Of a DNA stretch of 39,075 nucleotides, positions 1-11,289 are shown one piece after another. Each line of letters begins with the position of its first letter. Position 1 is the first letter of the stretch. The notes below the pieces were generated by a model that saw only the letters and a program-made list of their open reading frames with translations, was not told the origin of the DNA and did not search any database. The stretch is from NCBI GenBank assembly GCA_015039365.1, contig WION01000497.1:1-39075 (forward strand). Direction: 5' to 3'. The position numbers and the translations under genes are program-made. Source of the DNA: Amanita rubescens. Taxonomy: Eukaryota; Basidiomycota; Agaricomycetes; Agaricales; Amanitaceae.

Positions 1-1011
1 TGTCAGCTCTCCATTCCGCGTCATAGCCGAGGTCGTCGGCTCCAACGAGATGCCGATCTCGTGTGCGGGTATCAGACCTTGAGAAAATGCGTTATCGGTC
101 ACAGTGGGGATCGTGGTCGTGTTGTCCGGAGAGAGCGATCCTGGGAGCTATCAGGAACAGCTGTATTTTGAAAAAATATAACTAAAACGTACGTAAAGTT
201 AGGTCGATTGGACCGACTCTAAAGAAGGTCAGACATGCTATTAGTTAGCAAGGACGAACATACCCCAAGATGCCATCAATATCGGGGAATCCGTGGGCCT
301 GTAAAGTCATGAGTAAAGGTCATAGTTTACAATCAAGCTAGCCACCCACTGAAGTTGCAACGCCAATGGATTGATTATGAATTACCATTTCTCCAAGAGT
401 GACGGTATCTATGTACTCCACACCTTGAGGAAATCGATTTGAGCAATAAGCACGTCTGAACGAAGATATCTCTACCTGTGAAGTTTCCTGAACCGTATTT
501 AACAGCCTAAAAAAAATCGGCAACTGATATGCAATGAACACATTTGGTTTACCACAGTTTGATTAGTTTTGACACTGGAGAGTGTCTCCACATACGTCTT
601 GTTAGCTCCGACCCAGGTGTTTGAACTGCAAATCGTGTGAAGACAACAAAAGAACCACGATGCCTTGACACCTCACCTTCCGGTGTCAACAAGAAGGGAA
701 TCTGAAGGACCGTTAAAACAACCGAAATAGTTAAATTAAGTTCAAAGCGCACAGTAGGTGGGGGGAGTTCCAATCCCAACATCGGCAGTGTAATATTCAG
801 CCTCATTAACAATTGACTCGGGTTCATCCCAGCTGGAAACTCCAGTCGCGAGGAAAGTGGCGCGAGCTTGATCAAACTTCAAGATGCTCAGAGCACTTGC
901 GGTATTGAGATGTCTGTTAAGACGTATCGTTACAACAGCAGAAGTCGGATTGACCGCAAGGAATGGAGCGAGGAGTAAGCCGTTGAGCAGCGCTTTGGGC
1001 CCGGGAAACAT
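1..1011 (-). CDS. Polyporopepsin-like aspartic protease P1 (partial, 3' end outside window)
   Basis: Secreted A1-family aspartic endopeptidase, cut by the left window edge. The start ATG (complement 1009-1011) opens a signal peptide (MFPGPKALLNGLLLAPFLAV) and a short propeptide ending in the family's DQARATFLATG segment. The mature start reads YYTADVGIGTPPT. Splicing a 50-nt intron gives YYSLLVDTG. Splicing the next one (donor after GGAAG, acceptor TTTGCAG) gives DTGSSNTWVGA, so the first catalytic motif is intact. Further exons give the flap YGSGNFTG, EYIDTVTLG and NQSIGVAT. The second catalytic motif lies outside the window. No frame break is visible. It is one of five family members here, all on the minus strand. 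Family assignment is confident; exon borders are inferred from GT/AG sites and comparison with the other copies. Confidence 0.85.
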
Positions 1012-1768
1012 GACTCTTGTTCGAGAACCCAGTGCACTGAAAGTGGTTGTGGGCGCTCCTTTTTAGTAAGGGCTTGGCACATGTTAACGCCGCCCATCAC
1101 CATGAAGTTTAGCTAAAAATTACCATTTCTATTGCGCATTTACGAGAGATCATTCATAATCATTGATGAAGAACCGAGTGGATACACCCTAGAGCGTCTA
1201 TGGTATACCTCCATCAGACTAGAAACGCAATATTAAACGCGTCAGAGTCGAAGTTCTCGAACTTACAATGGCTATTGCCTACGTCGTATGGCCCGTACCG
1301 TATTCGCGAGGGTACTAAGTGGAGACACCTTCTCGATGCGATCAACGCGCAAGGAAATCGGCTATTGCGATACTAATCGATAGTCGAAAACGGTATTTAG
1401 GTAGAATAGGCGCTTCTGTCGTTCCCACATTCAGCTCATCATTCCTCTCGTGCGGTTGTTTGACAGCGAACAGCAAAGTCAAGCCTATAACGCGTGCGTC
1501 CTCCTCCTCTGACATGGATTAGTACTTCGGCACGCTAAGGAGGGGCAAAGACCGCTAGGTTGGCAAAACATACAAAAATAGCGCCCGCCTTTCCGAAAGT
1601 CCAACACGGATACCATCGCGCCCACATCTTCACATTTGCAAGATAATAATACAACACGAAAAATATAGCATAATCATACCTAAACTTTTTCATGACGCCA
1701 TAAATATATTCCGAGGCCCAAGCACCAGATATATCTCCCTGGCCAGATAAAGCACGGAAGGGAGATGC
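1012..1768. other. Intergenic, no supported gene
   Basis: Upstream of P1. Only short open frames of about 60 codons, with no recognisable protein. No clear TATA-like element is visible close to the P1 start, unlike the other protease copies. Confidence 0.5.
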
Positions 1769-2164
1769 TCAACGTGCAAGTTTGCAGTAGATAATATCTC
1801 TTGCGAGTCGCTGAAGCGAATCGGGGTCGATGCATATCTCCCTAAGAGGGCCGTATGAGGGATCGAGTTCCAAATTCACAATGTTCGGGCAGACGTTAAC
1901 CATCATTGCAGCGTAACAAGCCCCAACACCTGCCAAAGTTAGGTGTCTGACATTTGGCAAGTGCCAGTCGTTGGGAAGATAGCGGGGACTCCTATATGCG
2001 TCGCCTTTGTCTCGCAACCCTGATTTCAAAAAGTCGGGTATTTCGGGGCTGAACGTGTGGACTATCTCTAACCCAGTTACCTGCGGGGGGAAATCCACAA
2101 GTCGAGAATGTTTGAATACATCGTTGAAGCCAATGTTGTGATAGTGTATTGCAATCTTGCGCAA
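1769..2164 (-). CDS. F-box/LRR-like protein fragment (hypothetical)
   Basis: An open frame of 131 codons. Its C-terminal half reads like the leucine-rich repeats of the large basidiomycete F-box-associated family: HLPNVRHLTLAGVG, then VCPNIVNLELDPSYGP. The upstream half (VTGLEIVHTFSPEIPDFL) fits the same pattern. No F-box is visible, and the frame is far shorter than the usual 400-600 residues, so this is a truncated copy or the last exon of a degraded gene. The start is uncertain. Assignment rests on residue pattern only. Confidence 0.4.
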   Translation of the reverse strand: MRKIAIHYHNIGFNDVFKHSRLVDFPPQVTGLEIVHTFSPEIPDFLKSGLRDKGDAYRSPRYLPNDWHLPNVRHLTLAGVGACYAAMMVNVCPNIVNLELDPSYGPLREICIDPDSLQRLARDIIYCKLAR

Positions 2165-2968
2165 GTTGGAACAGAGGAAAGTTTGTTATAATCGATCGGG
2201 CAAGTATGATTGCGACTCCTGACGTAAGTATTATTCGCACAATTTTCGATTTTCCGTTTCGACGCCCTCGTCCTTATGCACTGAATCGCAATCCCACGTA
2301 AGTCCCTGCCATCGCCTTGACCACCACATAAACGTTTTTGTTGCAGGGATTAACCAGCACAGGCGGTAAAAAGGATCTACTAGCTTTCTATAGGGTTTGG
2401 ACTGATTATTAGTCAATACCTGGACCTGGATGTTCTGCTTAAGTGCAAGAGTCTGAGTGTTTACTACCCCCACTATGACTTTTGCCTGTTCACTGTACAC
2501 CTCTCAAGTCCACTCACGCTTTGCAATGATTCCGTCGCATCGTCAAGCCGGTCATCTGGTCTCTGTACTGCTCTGGATTCATCAGGCGATGCGTAAGCTC
2601 TATACGTCATGCACACGAATCAAATATTGTGAAGATCACGAAGCTTATAGCTGTCTTTGCGATGAAAGACTGCTTATTTAAGTATCATTGGTAAGCACTC
2701 TATTTCTTCGATTGCGAAATATCAAACCACACAAACTCAAGCCGATGCCGGTGTTGTCAGAATATTCATGATGGCTTATTTTGAAACTGATGATCCTGGT
2801 GGCCACTGAAACTTGGCCACATGAGTCATCTTATCAGGTGCGGAAGACAAAGGCCATTGCCAAATACAGGTCGAAACGCTTTGTCCCTTGCCACGATTTA
2901 ATCATCCATGCCACGCCCAACTCAGCTCGTTCTTTATCCTTGATACCTTCCTCTAAAGCCCGCGCGCA
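2165..2968. other. Intergenic, no supported gene
   Basis: Open frames under 105 codons on both strands, overlapping each other and without recognisable motifs. The missing 5' part of the F-box/LRR-like fragment may lie at 2165-2500 in degraded form, but I cannot support it. Confidence 0.4.
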
Positions 2969-3806
2969 ATGGAAGCCAAAAAAGCCGAATTCGCCAAATT
3001 CTTCGAACGTCTCATCAATCGTGCTTCGCGCAAAGATCATGCGTCCATGCCACCAGAGAGCCACAGGACCTCTGCTACCCCTACAGACCTGACACTACCG
3101 ACCATTCAAAATCACGCGCGAAGCAAGGACGCGCCCCAACGGGAGGCGCGAAATGCTGGATCCGCCGGGCTACGGAGTGGCACCGCAGCCAATCCGGGAT
3201 TGACTGCAGACGACACGATCTCAGTTGATTCGACGCATGAGTTCACCGTGGGGAGATGGTACCCATTCACGTTTAAAATGATGGTCCACAAACTATACGA
3301 GCTGGAGGAATGGGGGAAAAAGGTTAAAGAGGTACTGGAAAGATCACAAAAGGACTTCAAGCCCTTGTCGGAAGTAAACTGGGAGAAGAAGAAGGCGAGT
3401 GCCGGTGAAAGGCCTCAGGGACAGGTGCAGTTTCAAGCTGAAACAACCGGAGGGTCGGGTGAAAAGTAATTCTATTTCCGGAGGGGTTGCTCATACACGT
3501 AGCAACCCTTTGTTGGGGAATGTGCCAAGCGAACGGACGCACCGCAGGTTAAGTGCCACGCAAGACGCATTCGCATCCCCTAAAGTCGATGAGGGTGCGA
3601 GGATCGTCAAGAAGCGTTGCGTGGGAAGGGATAAGATATTCACCGGAAGCGCTGGTATGGGAGAAGTTAAGCCACAAAACACGTGGGTGTACAAAGGCAG
3701 CGCGATGCGACAGGCGGTTGATCGCCTTCAAACCCAAAGAAACTGGCGGAAGAAACGACATGCGGAATTTGAACAATGCCCGATCGCAGGTGTCATTATA
3801 CCATAA
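2969..3806 (+). CDS. Hypothetical protein, probably two exons
   Basis: The first open frame (2969-3469) begins MEAKKAEFAKFFERLINRAS and contains a charged segment VHKLYELEEWGKKVKEVLER. A second frame runs to the TAA at 3804-3806. A 37-nt GT...AG segment (about 3468-3504, GTAATT...CACGTAG) joins them in frame, giving about 270 residues. The tail is basic (RNWRKKRHAEFEQ). I do not recognise the family. There is no signal peptide, membrane segment or catalytic motif that I can name. The intron is short for this genome but has good borders. It lies between P1 and P2 on the opposite strand. It may be a real lineage-specific gene; otherwise the first frame alone is the protein. Confidence 0.45.
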
Positions 3807-4334
3807 ACGACGAAACCTTTTTGGCGTCGTTTTCTTTTATTTCCGGGGAAGTTCGTTCTATTTTAGTTTCTGTTGCATAATTAGACTATGTATTCACGAC
3901 TTGCATTGAGGCCCGTTTTGTACTAGCAATCTACGAATTGAATTGTTTACGTTACATTAATCATTGCGAACCCCAGCCCACATGTAGTTGCAGGTTTCTG
4001 TCTTCAGAAGGAATTTAGTCCATGTACAAAAAGAGGCTCTCAGTGGAGCCCGGAAACGAGACGGTCAAAAGCCTCTTTGGTTGTATAAGAACTAAATGTC
4101 TAGTGTACTGGATATCTGACCCTCTTTCACATCCAATTGAATTGCCATCGAGAGCCTCTCTCAATACCTGCCATCCCGTTGCCTTGTGTTACAGTATCTG
4201 CCATCAACGGGCCGAGGTCCGAGGATCGTGTCCAAGTTTACCCAGAACTGCCTCTCGTCGCAGTGTATTCAAGTCAGGTATATTATAAATTGAAAATAGG
4301 ATAAAGATGATAACTGTTCTTCTCCGATACAGCA
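3807..4334. other. Intergenic between hypothetical gene and P2
   Basis: No gene seen. From about 4111 the sequence matches the region downstream of P3 (from about 6708), so part of it belongs to the tandem duplication. Confidence 0.5.
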
Positions 4335-6092
4335 CTAGTTTGTTGTATCAAAAGTATGAGGAGTTGTTGCAAAACCAACTTGATGGTTAGCGGTATCATA
4401 GACAGTATAAAATCTCTCTAGGAAGGTATAACCGTTTACGAAATCAAGCCCTGTGCCGCTGTTTGAGCGGTTATCTCCAACAATCAGATAGATATTGCCT
4501 GCAGTGCCGCCAATTGCACTGTTCAGGGCACGGGGCCATATCTGCGCATTGGCAGTCAGCTCAAAGGTTGTCTGTACGTTAATGTCAGTAATGCGATAAA
4601 ATTAAGGTAGGAGAGAATAGTAACATACACCACCGATGTGGAAGAACAAGGACTCTAGATTAGCGAACTGACTACTAGATAGCGTCAGCATCCTAGTAGC
4701 CGAGTCCTTTGTGGCACCTGTCACTTGTTGGTACTTCGTAAATGCATCTGACGCAATGAGAATCAAGGTCGTGGCTGGGAATAATGCATTAACGTGCAGG
4801 TTAAAGTTCAAGGATGGTCTTGGACATACCAGTGTCGACGATGCCGGCGGTGCTACTCAAGATTGGCGTCCCGCTGGAACCATACGTAATGGATTGATCA
4901 ATTCCCCAATAAGTACTAGCTGGAGAAGTGGACGTGATGGGCCTAGAAAGTGTTATAACAATAGTTCCTAATGAGTGCAAGCCAAGCTCACACATAAGTC
5001 ACTGATCCAGTGAATTTCGAAGAGTCAGTGGCACCTGTCGATATTGGGATCTTTCGCCTTCTAAAGAATAAATACAATCACTAACCCCATGCCAGTTCTC
5101 CGTTCTGATCCGATTGCGACGTCGCCGGCTCAAAAGAGATGCCGACCATGTTCGCAGCTATCGAACCTGTTTCGAATAAATTATCCGTCACTGTAGGGAT
5201 CGTGACGCTGCTGTCGGGGGAGAGGGTTCCTGGAGAACAAATCAGAAACTGCCTTATTTTCGCGAAAAATAATACCAACATACCTTTACTCAGGTCGGCC
5301 GGACCAATTCTTACCAAAATGTCAGTAATTCCATTTGTCAGACAATGCTGGATATACCCCAAGACGCCATCAAGACCGGTGAACCCGGAAGACTAAAGGG
5401 ATGAACAAATTAATTATGATTATATGTACCAATTTAGCTACTCACAGTACTTGCAACACCGATTGACTGCTCAATTACCAGGCCAGGGCCGAGTGTGACA
5501 GTGTCCGTGTACTCTTCACCTTCGTGATATCAGCATCAGATACAATTGTGTCAGAATGAATGTGTCTCAACCTGAGAACGACCCTGAACCGTACGAAACG
5601 CTCTAGGAAGAAAGTTTGGTGACTCCTCTGAAATGAAGACGTTCGGCATACCACTTTATCAGGCGTTTGATGGCTAGTGCTCGTCGGAGCATATGGTTTA
5701 TTAGCTCCGATCCAGGTGTTTCCGCTGTAAAGCAGTGAGCATGACGAAAAGAGAATGTGATGAGATACCGCACCTTGCCGTGTCAACAATTAGGTCATCT
5801 GAAGAGTGGTTAGTCCTAGTCCGAGCAGTAGTCGAGAGCCGAGCATACAAGTGGTAGGGGGATTTCCAATCCCAACAGCCGCAATGTACTGGACAGCGTC
5901 ATTGGTAACAGGGACAGAAGCTCTAGTGACCAGGGAACGGGCGCGAGCCTGGTCACGTTTCACAATGTTGAACGCAGTGGCATTATCACTATTGAAGCGT
6001 CTAGTAAGGGGTAACTTGATAAGACTAGGGACTGGATTAGCCGCGACGACGAGAGCGAGAAGGAGGGTGCTGAGCAGCGTCTTGGGAAACAT
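4335..6092 (-). CDS. Polyporopepsin-like aspartic protease P2 with DTA at both catalytic motifs
   Basis: Complete multi-exon A1 aspartic protease gene. The start ATG (complement 6090-6092) gives a signal peptide MFPKTLLSTLLLALVVAANP. Next come propeptide TRRFNSDNATAFNIVKRDQA and mature start YIAAVGIGNPPTTY. The first catalytic motif is DTASGNTWIGAN (Asp-Thr-Ala at 5776-5784). Later exons give flap YGSGSFSG, RIGPADLSKG, TIPTVTDNLF, PASTYWGIDQSITYGSSG and ILSSTAGIVDT. Then come LILIASDAFTKYQQ and the C-terminal LDFVNGYTFLERFYTVYDTA, ending DTTN with TAG at 4335-4337. At the second motif the donor side ends GAC ACT G and the acceptor side begins CC, so it also reads DTA, where P4 and P5 give DTG. 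No frameshift or stop seen. Activity is uncertain because the invariant glycines are alanines. A TATA-like element lies about 50 bp upstream. Confidence 0.85.
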
Positions 6093-6135
6093 GATTGCTC
6101 TGAGGGGCCTGTCCGCATTCGCAGGTGTCCGTCGC

Positions 6136-6148
6136 ATTAAATATATTA
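6136..6148 (-). promoter_or_regulatory. TATA-like element of P2
   Basis: An AT run (plus strand ATTAAATATATTA) lies 44-56 bp upstream of the P2 ATG. P3, P4 and P5 have similar elements at similar distance, which supports a core-promoter role. Confidence 0.5.
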
Positions 6149-6940
6149 GAGGGTATTACGGCAATATTGTTGCCACATGTTCGTGAATAAGTTTTCTATG
6201 CTGACGGCATGATGCATGATGTGCTGGATGAGCGTTATGCGCTAGTGCGTTTTTGGATTAAATTCAACCAACGTTGAAGCGACTCGGAGTAAGCTGCTAT
6301 TTGTGCCGAGTGAGCTAGTCCATGTTGATTGGAATACGGTGCTTATCCGAGCGGCCCCATGCCAAGCGTGCATGGGAGCTGACAGAGAGAGATGTAGGAG
6401 GGATGAGGCAAGGCGAGTCGGGTGAGCGTCCGTGTCTGAGTCCGTATTAGGCTAGTGTAAACCGTGACGTTAATCTTACTTGGCACGGCGGAAACGATGA
6501 GATTTCTGATGACCGATCTGAATTGACGAGGATGATAATAATAGACGACCGCGAGGCTAAATCCTGACAATTCGCTCACCGCGTTTAGCCTAGCACCGAA
6601 AACGTCGTCAATGACGCGTGACGTCTCGTACACTCTCCAGAGCTGCATCTGCTTGCCCTAAGGTGCCCAGTTCTCGATACCGGCATTGTAAACTTGTAAG
6701 TCGCTTCGATATCTGACCCTCTTTCAGTTATTCATCAAATCGAATTGCCATCGGTCGTGTTGGTGCTGCCGGGGAAACTACTCTCAATACCTGCCATCGA
6801 CGGGCCGGGGATCATGTCGTTGCCTCCCCCCGTCCCGTTTATACAGGTTAATCTGAATTTGTCGCACAATGTACTCAAGTCAGGTGTATTATAAATTGAA
6901 AATAGGATAAAGATGATAACTGTTCTTCTCCGATACAGCA

Positions 6941-8640
6941 CTAGTTTGTCGTATCAAAAGTATGAGGAGTTGTTGCAAAACCGACTCGTTGGTTACCGGT
7001 ATCATAGACGGTATAAAACCTCTCTAGGAAGGTATAACCGTTTACGAAATCAAGCCCCACGCTGCTCTTTGAGCCCTTGTCTCCAACAATCAGATAGATA
7101 TTGCCTGCAGTACCGCCAATTGCAGTGTTCAGGGCACGGGGCCATATCTGCGCATTGGCAGTCAGCTCGAAGGTTGTCTGTACGTTAATGTCAGTAATGT
7201 GATAAAATTAAGGCAGGAGAGAATAGTAACATACACCACCGATGTGGAAGAACAAGGATTCTAGATTAGAGAACTGACTACTAGTTAATGTCAGCATGTC
7301 AGTAGTTGAGTCCTTTGTGGCACCTGTCGCCTGTTGGTACTTCGTAAATGCATCTGACGCAATGAGAATCATAGTCGTGGCTGGGAATAATGTGTTAACG
7401 TGCAGGTTAAAGTTCAAGGATGGTCTTGGACATACCAGTGTCGACGATGCCGGCGGTGGTACTCAAGATTGGCGTCCCGCTGGAACCATACGTAATGGAT
7501 TGATCAATTCCCCAAAAGGTACTAGCTGGAGAAGTGGACGTAATGGGCCAAGGAGGAGTTATAACAATAGCTCCTAATAAGTACAAGCCAAGCTCACACA
7601 TAAGTTAGATCTCCAGTGAATTTCGAAGCGTCAGTGGCACCTGTCGATATTGAGATATTTCGCCTTCTAAGGAATAAATACAATCACTGACCCCATGTCA
7701 ATTCTCCGTTCTGATCCGTTTGCAACGTCGTCGGCTCAAAAGAGATGCCAATCATATGCGCATCTATCGAACCTTGAGAGAATGCATTATCCGTCACTGT
7801 AGGGACTGTGCCACCGCCGGAGGTGGTCCCTGGGGAAGGGATCAGCAACTACTTTATTTTCGCGAAAAGTATAATCAACGTACCTTGACTCAAGTCGACT
7901 GGACCAATTCTTATCAAAATGTCAGTAATTCCATTTGTCAGACAATGCTGAATATACATACCCCAAGACGCCATCAAGACCGGTAAACCCGGAAGACTAA
8001 AGGCATGAACAAATTAATCATGATTATATGACCCGTGTAGCTACTCACAGTGCTTGCAACACCGAATGACTGCCCCTGAATTACCAAGGAGCCGAGTCTG
8101 ACAGTGTCCATGAACTCTTCACCTTCGTGATATCAGCATCAGATACAATTGTGTCAGATGAATACTTCTCAACCTGAGAACGACCCTGAACCGTACGAAA
8201 CCTTCTACGAAGAAAGTTTGGTGACTCGTTTGAAATGAAGACGTTCGGCATACCACCGTTTCACCCGTATCCTGACTAGAGGGCGACGGTTGATATCGTT
8301 GATTCGCTCCGATCCAAGTGTTTGCACTGTAAAGCAATGAACATGACGAAAAGAGAATATGATGAGACACCGCACTTCGCTGTGTCTACAAGCAGGGTAT
8401 CTGAAGAGCCGTTAGTCCTAGTCCGAGCAGTAGTTGAGACAGCCGAGCATACACGTGCCAGCTCCAATCTCAACGCTTGCAGTGTAGTTCATGGCGTTAT
8501 TGGTAAGAGCCTCGTTGTAGATACTTCTAGTGACCAGGGAACGGGCGCGAGCCTGATCACGTTTCAAAACGTTGAGTGCAGAGCATTATCGCTATTGAGG
8601 CGCCTAGTAAGGGGTAACTTGACAAGACTAGGGGGCCTGT
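6941..8640 (-). pseudogene. Polyporopepsin-like aspartic protease P3, start and signal peptide deleted
   Basis: Tandem duplicate of P2. The stop TAG is at 6941-6943. The protease body keeps open exons: LDFVNGYTFLERFYTVYDT, PASTFWGIDQS, TVPTVTDNAFSQ and a YGSGS flap. The 5' end is damaged. About 73 bp that encode the start codon and signal peptide in P2 (6031-6103) are missing, with a G-run at the junction near 8631-8637. One base is also missing in the propeptide exon: P2 AATGCCACTGCG against P3 AATGCTCTGCA, near 8585. Both catalytic motifs read DTA, as in P2 (first motif at 8378-8386, DTANANTW). The TATA-like element survives at 8653-8665. Any product would lack secretion and a proper propeptide. 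Confidence 0.85.
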
Positions 8641-8652
8641 TCGGATGGTGCT

Positions 8653-8665
8653 TTAAATATGTTAG
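8653..8665 (-). promoter_or_regulatory. TATA-like element of the P3 pseudogene
   Basis: Plus-strand TTTAAATATGTTA, the counterpart of the P2 element. It remains beside the deletion that removed the start codon. Confidence 0.4.
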
Positions 8666-8985
8666 AGGGGAAATCGAATATTACGGCAATCTGACGGCAT
8701 AATGTGCTAGTATGAGAGGATTATGCGCTAGTGCGTTTATGTAGTAGTGTAAACCAACCTTTAAACAAGCGCCATGCAGCCGGGTGCTGGAATAAGGCGA
8801 TTAGTGCTCAAATGATGCACTCTAACTTTTATAGACCACTTCTAATCCGAGTGGTCCTGTAGCGTGCGTGGGAGCCGACAGAGAGAATCTTGGAGGGAGG
8901 CGAGTGCGAGGGCGTGAGCAACCAACGCGCGTCATTCAAGGAGCGACGTCACGTCCGTATTACTATTAGGCTAGTGTCACTGCCA

Positions 8986-9462
8986 CTTTCGATGTTCCGA
9001 TTGGCTGTAGATATTTCGTTGAATTTCATTCCGAGTTTGGAGTGTGCCTCGATACTCCCCATATCGGTCACGTAGGTAACCGAAGTCATTCCTCCATCAC
9101 GCGTTCTTGCTCAAATATCATTTCTAGGCGAAATAAGAATAAACGTTTCAAAGCGCTTCAACCTATTTGAGGTAATTTTTATGGTAACCGGCAAGCCCTC
9201 ACTTGACACCATGCGTCACTCCAATAAGGTTTGACAGAACTCGATCTTTGACGGTTTTCTTGAACTTCGGACGCTTGCCGCATTATTTCAGGTCTGACTT
9301 GGGTTCTTATGCGACATACAACCGCTCTACCTAGCCATCTCCGGCATCATAAGTTCAAACCTATCCATCGTTCCCTTTCAGTACACATTCTCTTGCAACC
9401 AGTTTAACATTCAATTATGTCAATCATATTAAGACAAAAGTCAGATAAATACAATAGTAAAT
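8986..9462. other. Intergenic between P3 and P4
   Basis: No gene seen. It holds the end of the duplicated flank and about 470 bp of unique sequence downstream of P4. Confidence 0.5.
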
Positions 9463-11225
9463 TTATAGATTATAGTTCGTGGTGGCAGTGGTAAAAGGAG
9501 TGTTGGCAAATCCAATCCGTTTGTTGGTGGTATCATAGAGCGTATAGAACCTCTCGAGCCAGGTATAACCGTTGATCCAATCGAGTCCTTGACCACTCAT
9601 CGTTCCAAGATCGCCGGCAACCAGATATATAGCGCCAGCCACTCCGCCGACGTTAGTGTTCAGAGCACGAGGCCATACCTGTGCATCCGGTGTTAGGGTG
9701 AAGTTTTTCTGCATGTCCAAGTCAGCAATGTAAGATACAGGACGTATGAATGGCAACATACACCGTTGATGGTGAAGGTCAGAGGCTGTAGAGCCTCGTA
9801 CTGAGCAGCAGTTATTTCGAGCAAGCCTACGGTTGAGTTGAACGTAGCCCCTGTCGCATTCCCATACCGATACCACGCATCTGTCGCTAAGAGGATCAAT
9901 GTTGTACCTGGAGCAATTATTTGAGCAACAGTTCCAGTCTAATGATTTCTGGACTTACCAGTGTCAACAATGCCCGCAGAGTTGCCCATGATCGACAGGT
10001 GAGAACCGTATGAAACGGTTTGATTAACTCCCCAGTATTGACCAGCTGGACTAGTGCTCGTGAGAGATCTGAGAGCCAGGTCAAAACAATAGTTTTAATG
10101 AAACAGAAATCAACTAACGCATAATGGAGCGACCCTTTAAACTTCGTTGAGTCGTAACCACCTATTGATGTCTCAGTTTTCGACTTTTAGTAAATAAATA
10201 CAATTACTAACCCCATGTCAGCTCTCCATTGGCAACCCCGCTTGCCGTTGTCGGTTCATACGAAACACCGATCTCGTTGGCACCAATCACTTTTTGAGAG
10301 AACGCGTTATCGGTTATAGTAGGGACCTTGGTCGTATTGTCTGGTTTAAGGGTTCCTAGAAACCAATCAGAAACAGCTTTATTTGGCAACATTATGACCA
10401 ACATACCTATAGTTAGGTCGACTGGACCGATTCTGACCAAGAACGTCAAAAGTGCTATCAATTAGACGAGGGCAAATATTACCCTATGATGCCATCAAAA
10501 CCATTGAATCCGTGGGCCTAATCCCATGAAGTCGGTCGTCATTTACGGTCAAGTTAGCTACTCACTGATTTTGGATTTGAGACACCAATGGACTGATTAT
10601 AAACCTTGAGCTGTCCCAGGGTGATGGTGTCATTGAACTCGGCACCTTTGAGGAGATCAGAAAGAGCGGTAGTCATATGAGAATAAAGGCATCTCTACCT
10701 GTGACATTTCCTGAACCGTATGTGATAGACTGAACGAAAATTCGGCGACTTATTTGCAAAAAAAAGCGTCCGGCTTACGAAATTTTGACCAAGTGGCACA
10801 CTGGAGCTTGTCTTGACATATGTCAAGTTAGCCCCCAACCATAAGTTGGAACTGCAGAACCATTAAGATATAACGTTCAATTTTATGCTTAGGCGCTCTA
10901 CCTTCCAGTATCAATAAGAAGCGAAACTGAAGAGCCGTTAATACTATTTCAAGTAGTTGAGCGTTCGAAGCGTACAGTTAGTAGGAGGAGTTCCAACGCC
11001 AACTTGGGCCGTGTAATGTGTAGCCTGGTTACTAATTGCCTGGGAGTAACTGTTGGACGACCCAGTTGCAAGGTAACTAGCGCGGGCTTGATCACGCGTC
11101 AAGACGTCCCGAGCATTGACCGTATTAACATGTCTAGTAAGAGCCATGTTAAAGGCTGCCGAAGCCGGATTAGCGGCAAGGACGAGGGCCAGAACTAGGG
11201 TGTTGAGAAGCGCCTCGGGAAACAT
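9463..11225 (-). CDS. Polyporopepsin-like aspartic protease P4 (apparently intact)
   Basis: Complete multi-exon secreted aspartic protease. The start ATG (complement 11223-11225) gives signal peptide MFPEALLNTLVLALVLAANP and propeptide LTRHVNTVNARDVLTRDQAR. The mature start YTAQVGVGTPPTN splices to FSLLIDTGSSNLWLGAN (first catalytic motif, intact). Later exons give flap ITYGSGNVTG, EFNDTITLGQLKVYNQSIGV, GFDGIIGIGPVDLTIG, VPTITDNAFSQKVIGANEIG and IVDTGTTLILLATDAWYRYG (second motif, intact). The C-terminus contains LDWINGYTWLERFYTLYDTT and ends TTNYNL with TAA at 9463-9465. All splice joins examined are in frame with 46-60 nt introns. It is the best candidate for an active enzyme among the five copies. 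The family acts in extracellular protein breakdown. Confidence 0.88.
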
Positions 11226-11274
11226 GGTTACTCTGGGTGTGGGGCTGGTGTGCGCGTCGCGTTTGTGCGACCCC

Positions 11275-11286
11275 TTTAAATAATAT
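11275..11286 (-). promoter_or_regulatory. TATA-like element of P4
   Basis: Plus-strand TTTAAATAATAT lies 50-61 bp upstream of the P4 ATG, matching the spacing at P2 and P5. Confidence 0.5.
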
Positions 11287-11289
11287 TGA

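Larger units (their letters stand above)
4111..6466. repeat. Tandem segmental duplication, unit 1 (contains P2)
   Basis: Matches 6708-8985 over the whole protease gene, its downstream flank (GATATCTGACCCTCTTTCA at both starts) and its upstream flank to GTCCGTATTA...GGCTAGTGT. The offset is about 2.6 kb. Intron sequences are nearly identical too, so the duplication is recent compared with P1, P4 and P5. Confidence 0.85.
6708..8985. repeat. Tandem segmental duplication, unit 2 (contains P3)
   Basis: Second copy of the unit described for 4111-6466. About 240 bp of unrelated sequence (6467-6707) separates the two units. This copy carries the deletion that removed the P3 start. Confidence 0.85.

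Noticed and set aside
549..875. Long minus-strand frame within P1
   Set aside because: It reads through an intron and in the wrong frame of the protease.
6343..6648. 101-codon minus-strand open frame upstream of P2
   Set aside because: Lies in the duplicated flank and does not stay open in the second copy.
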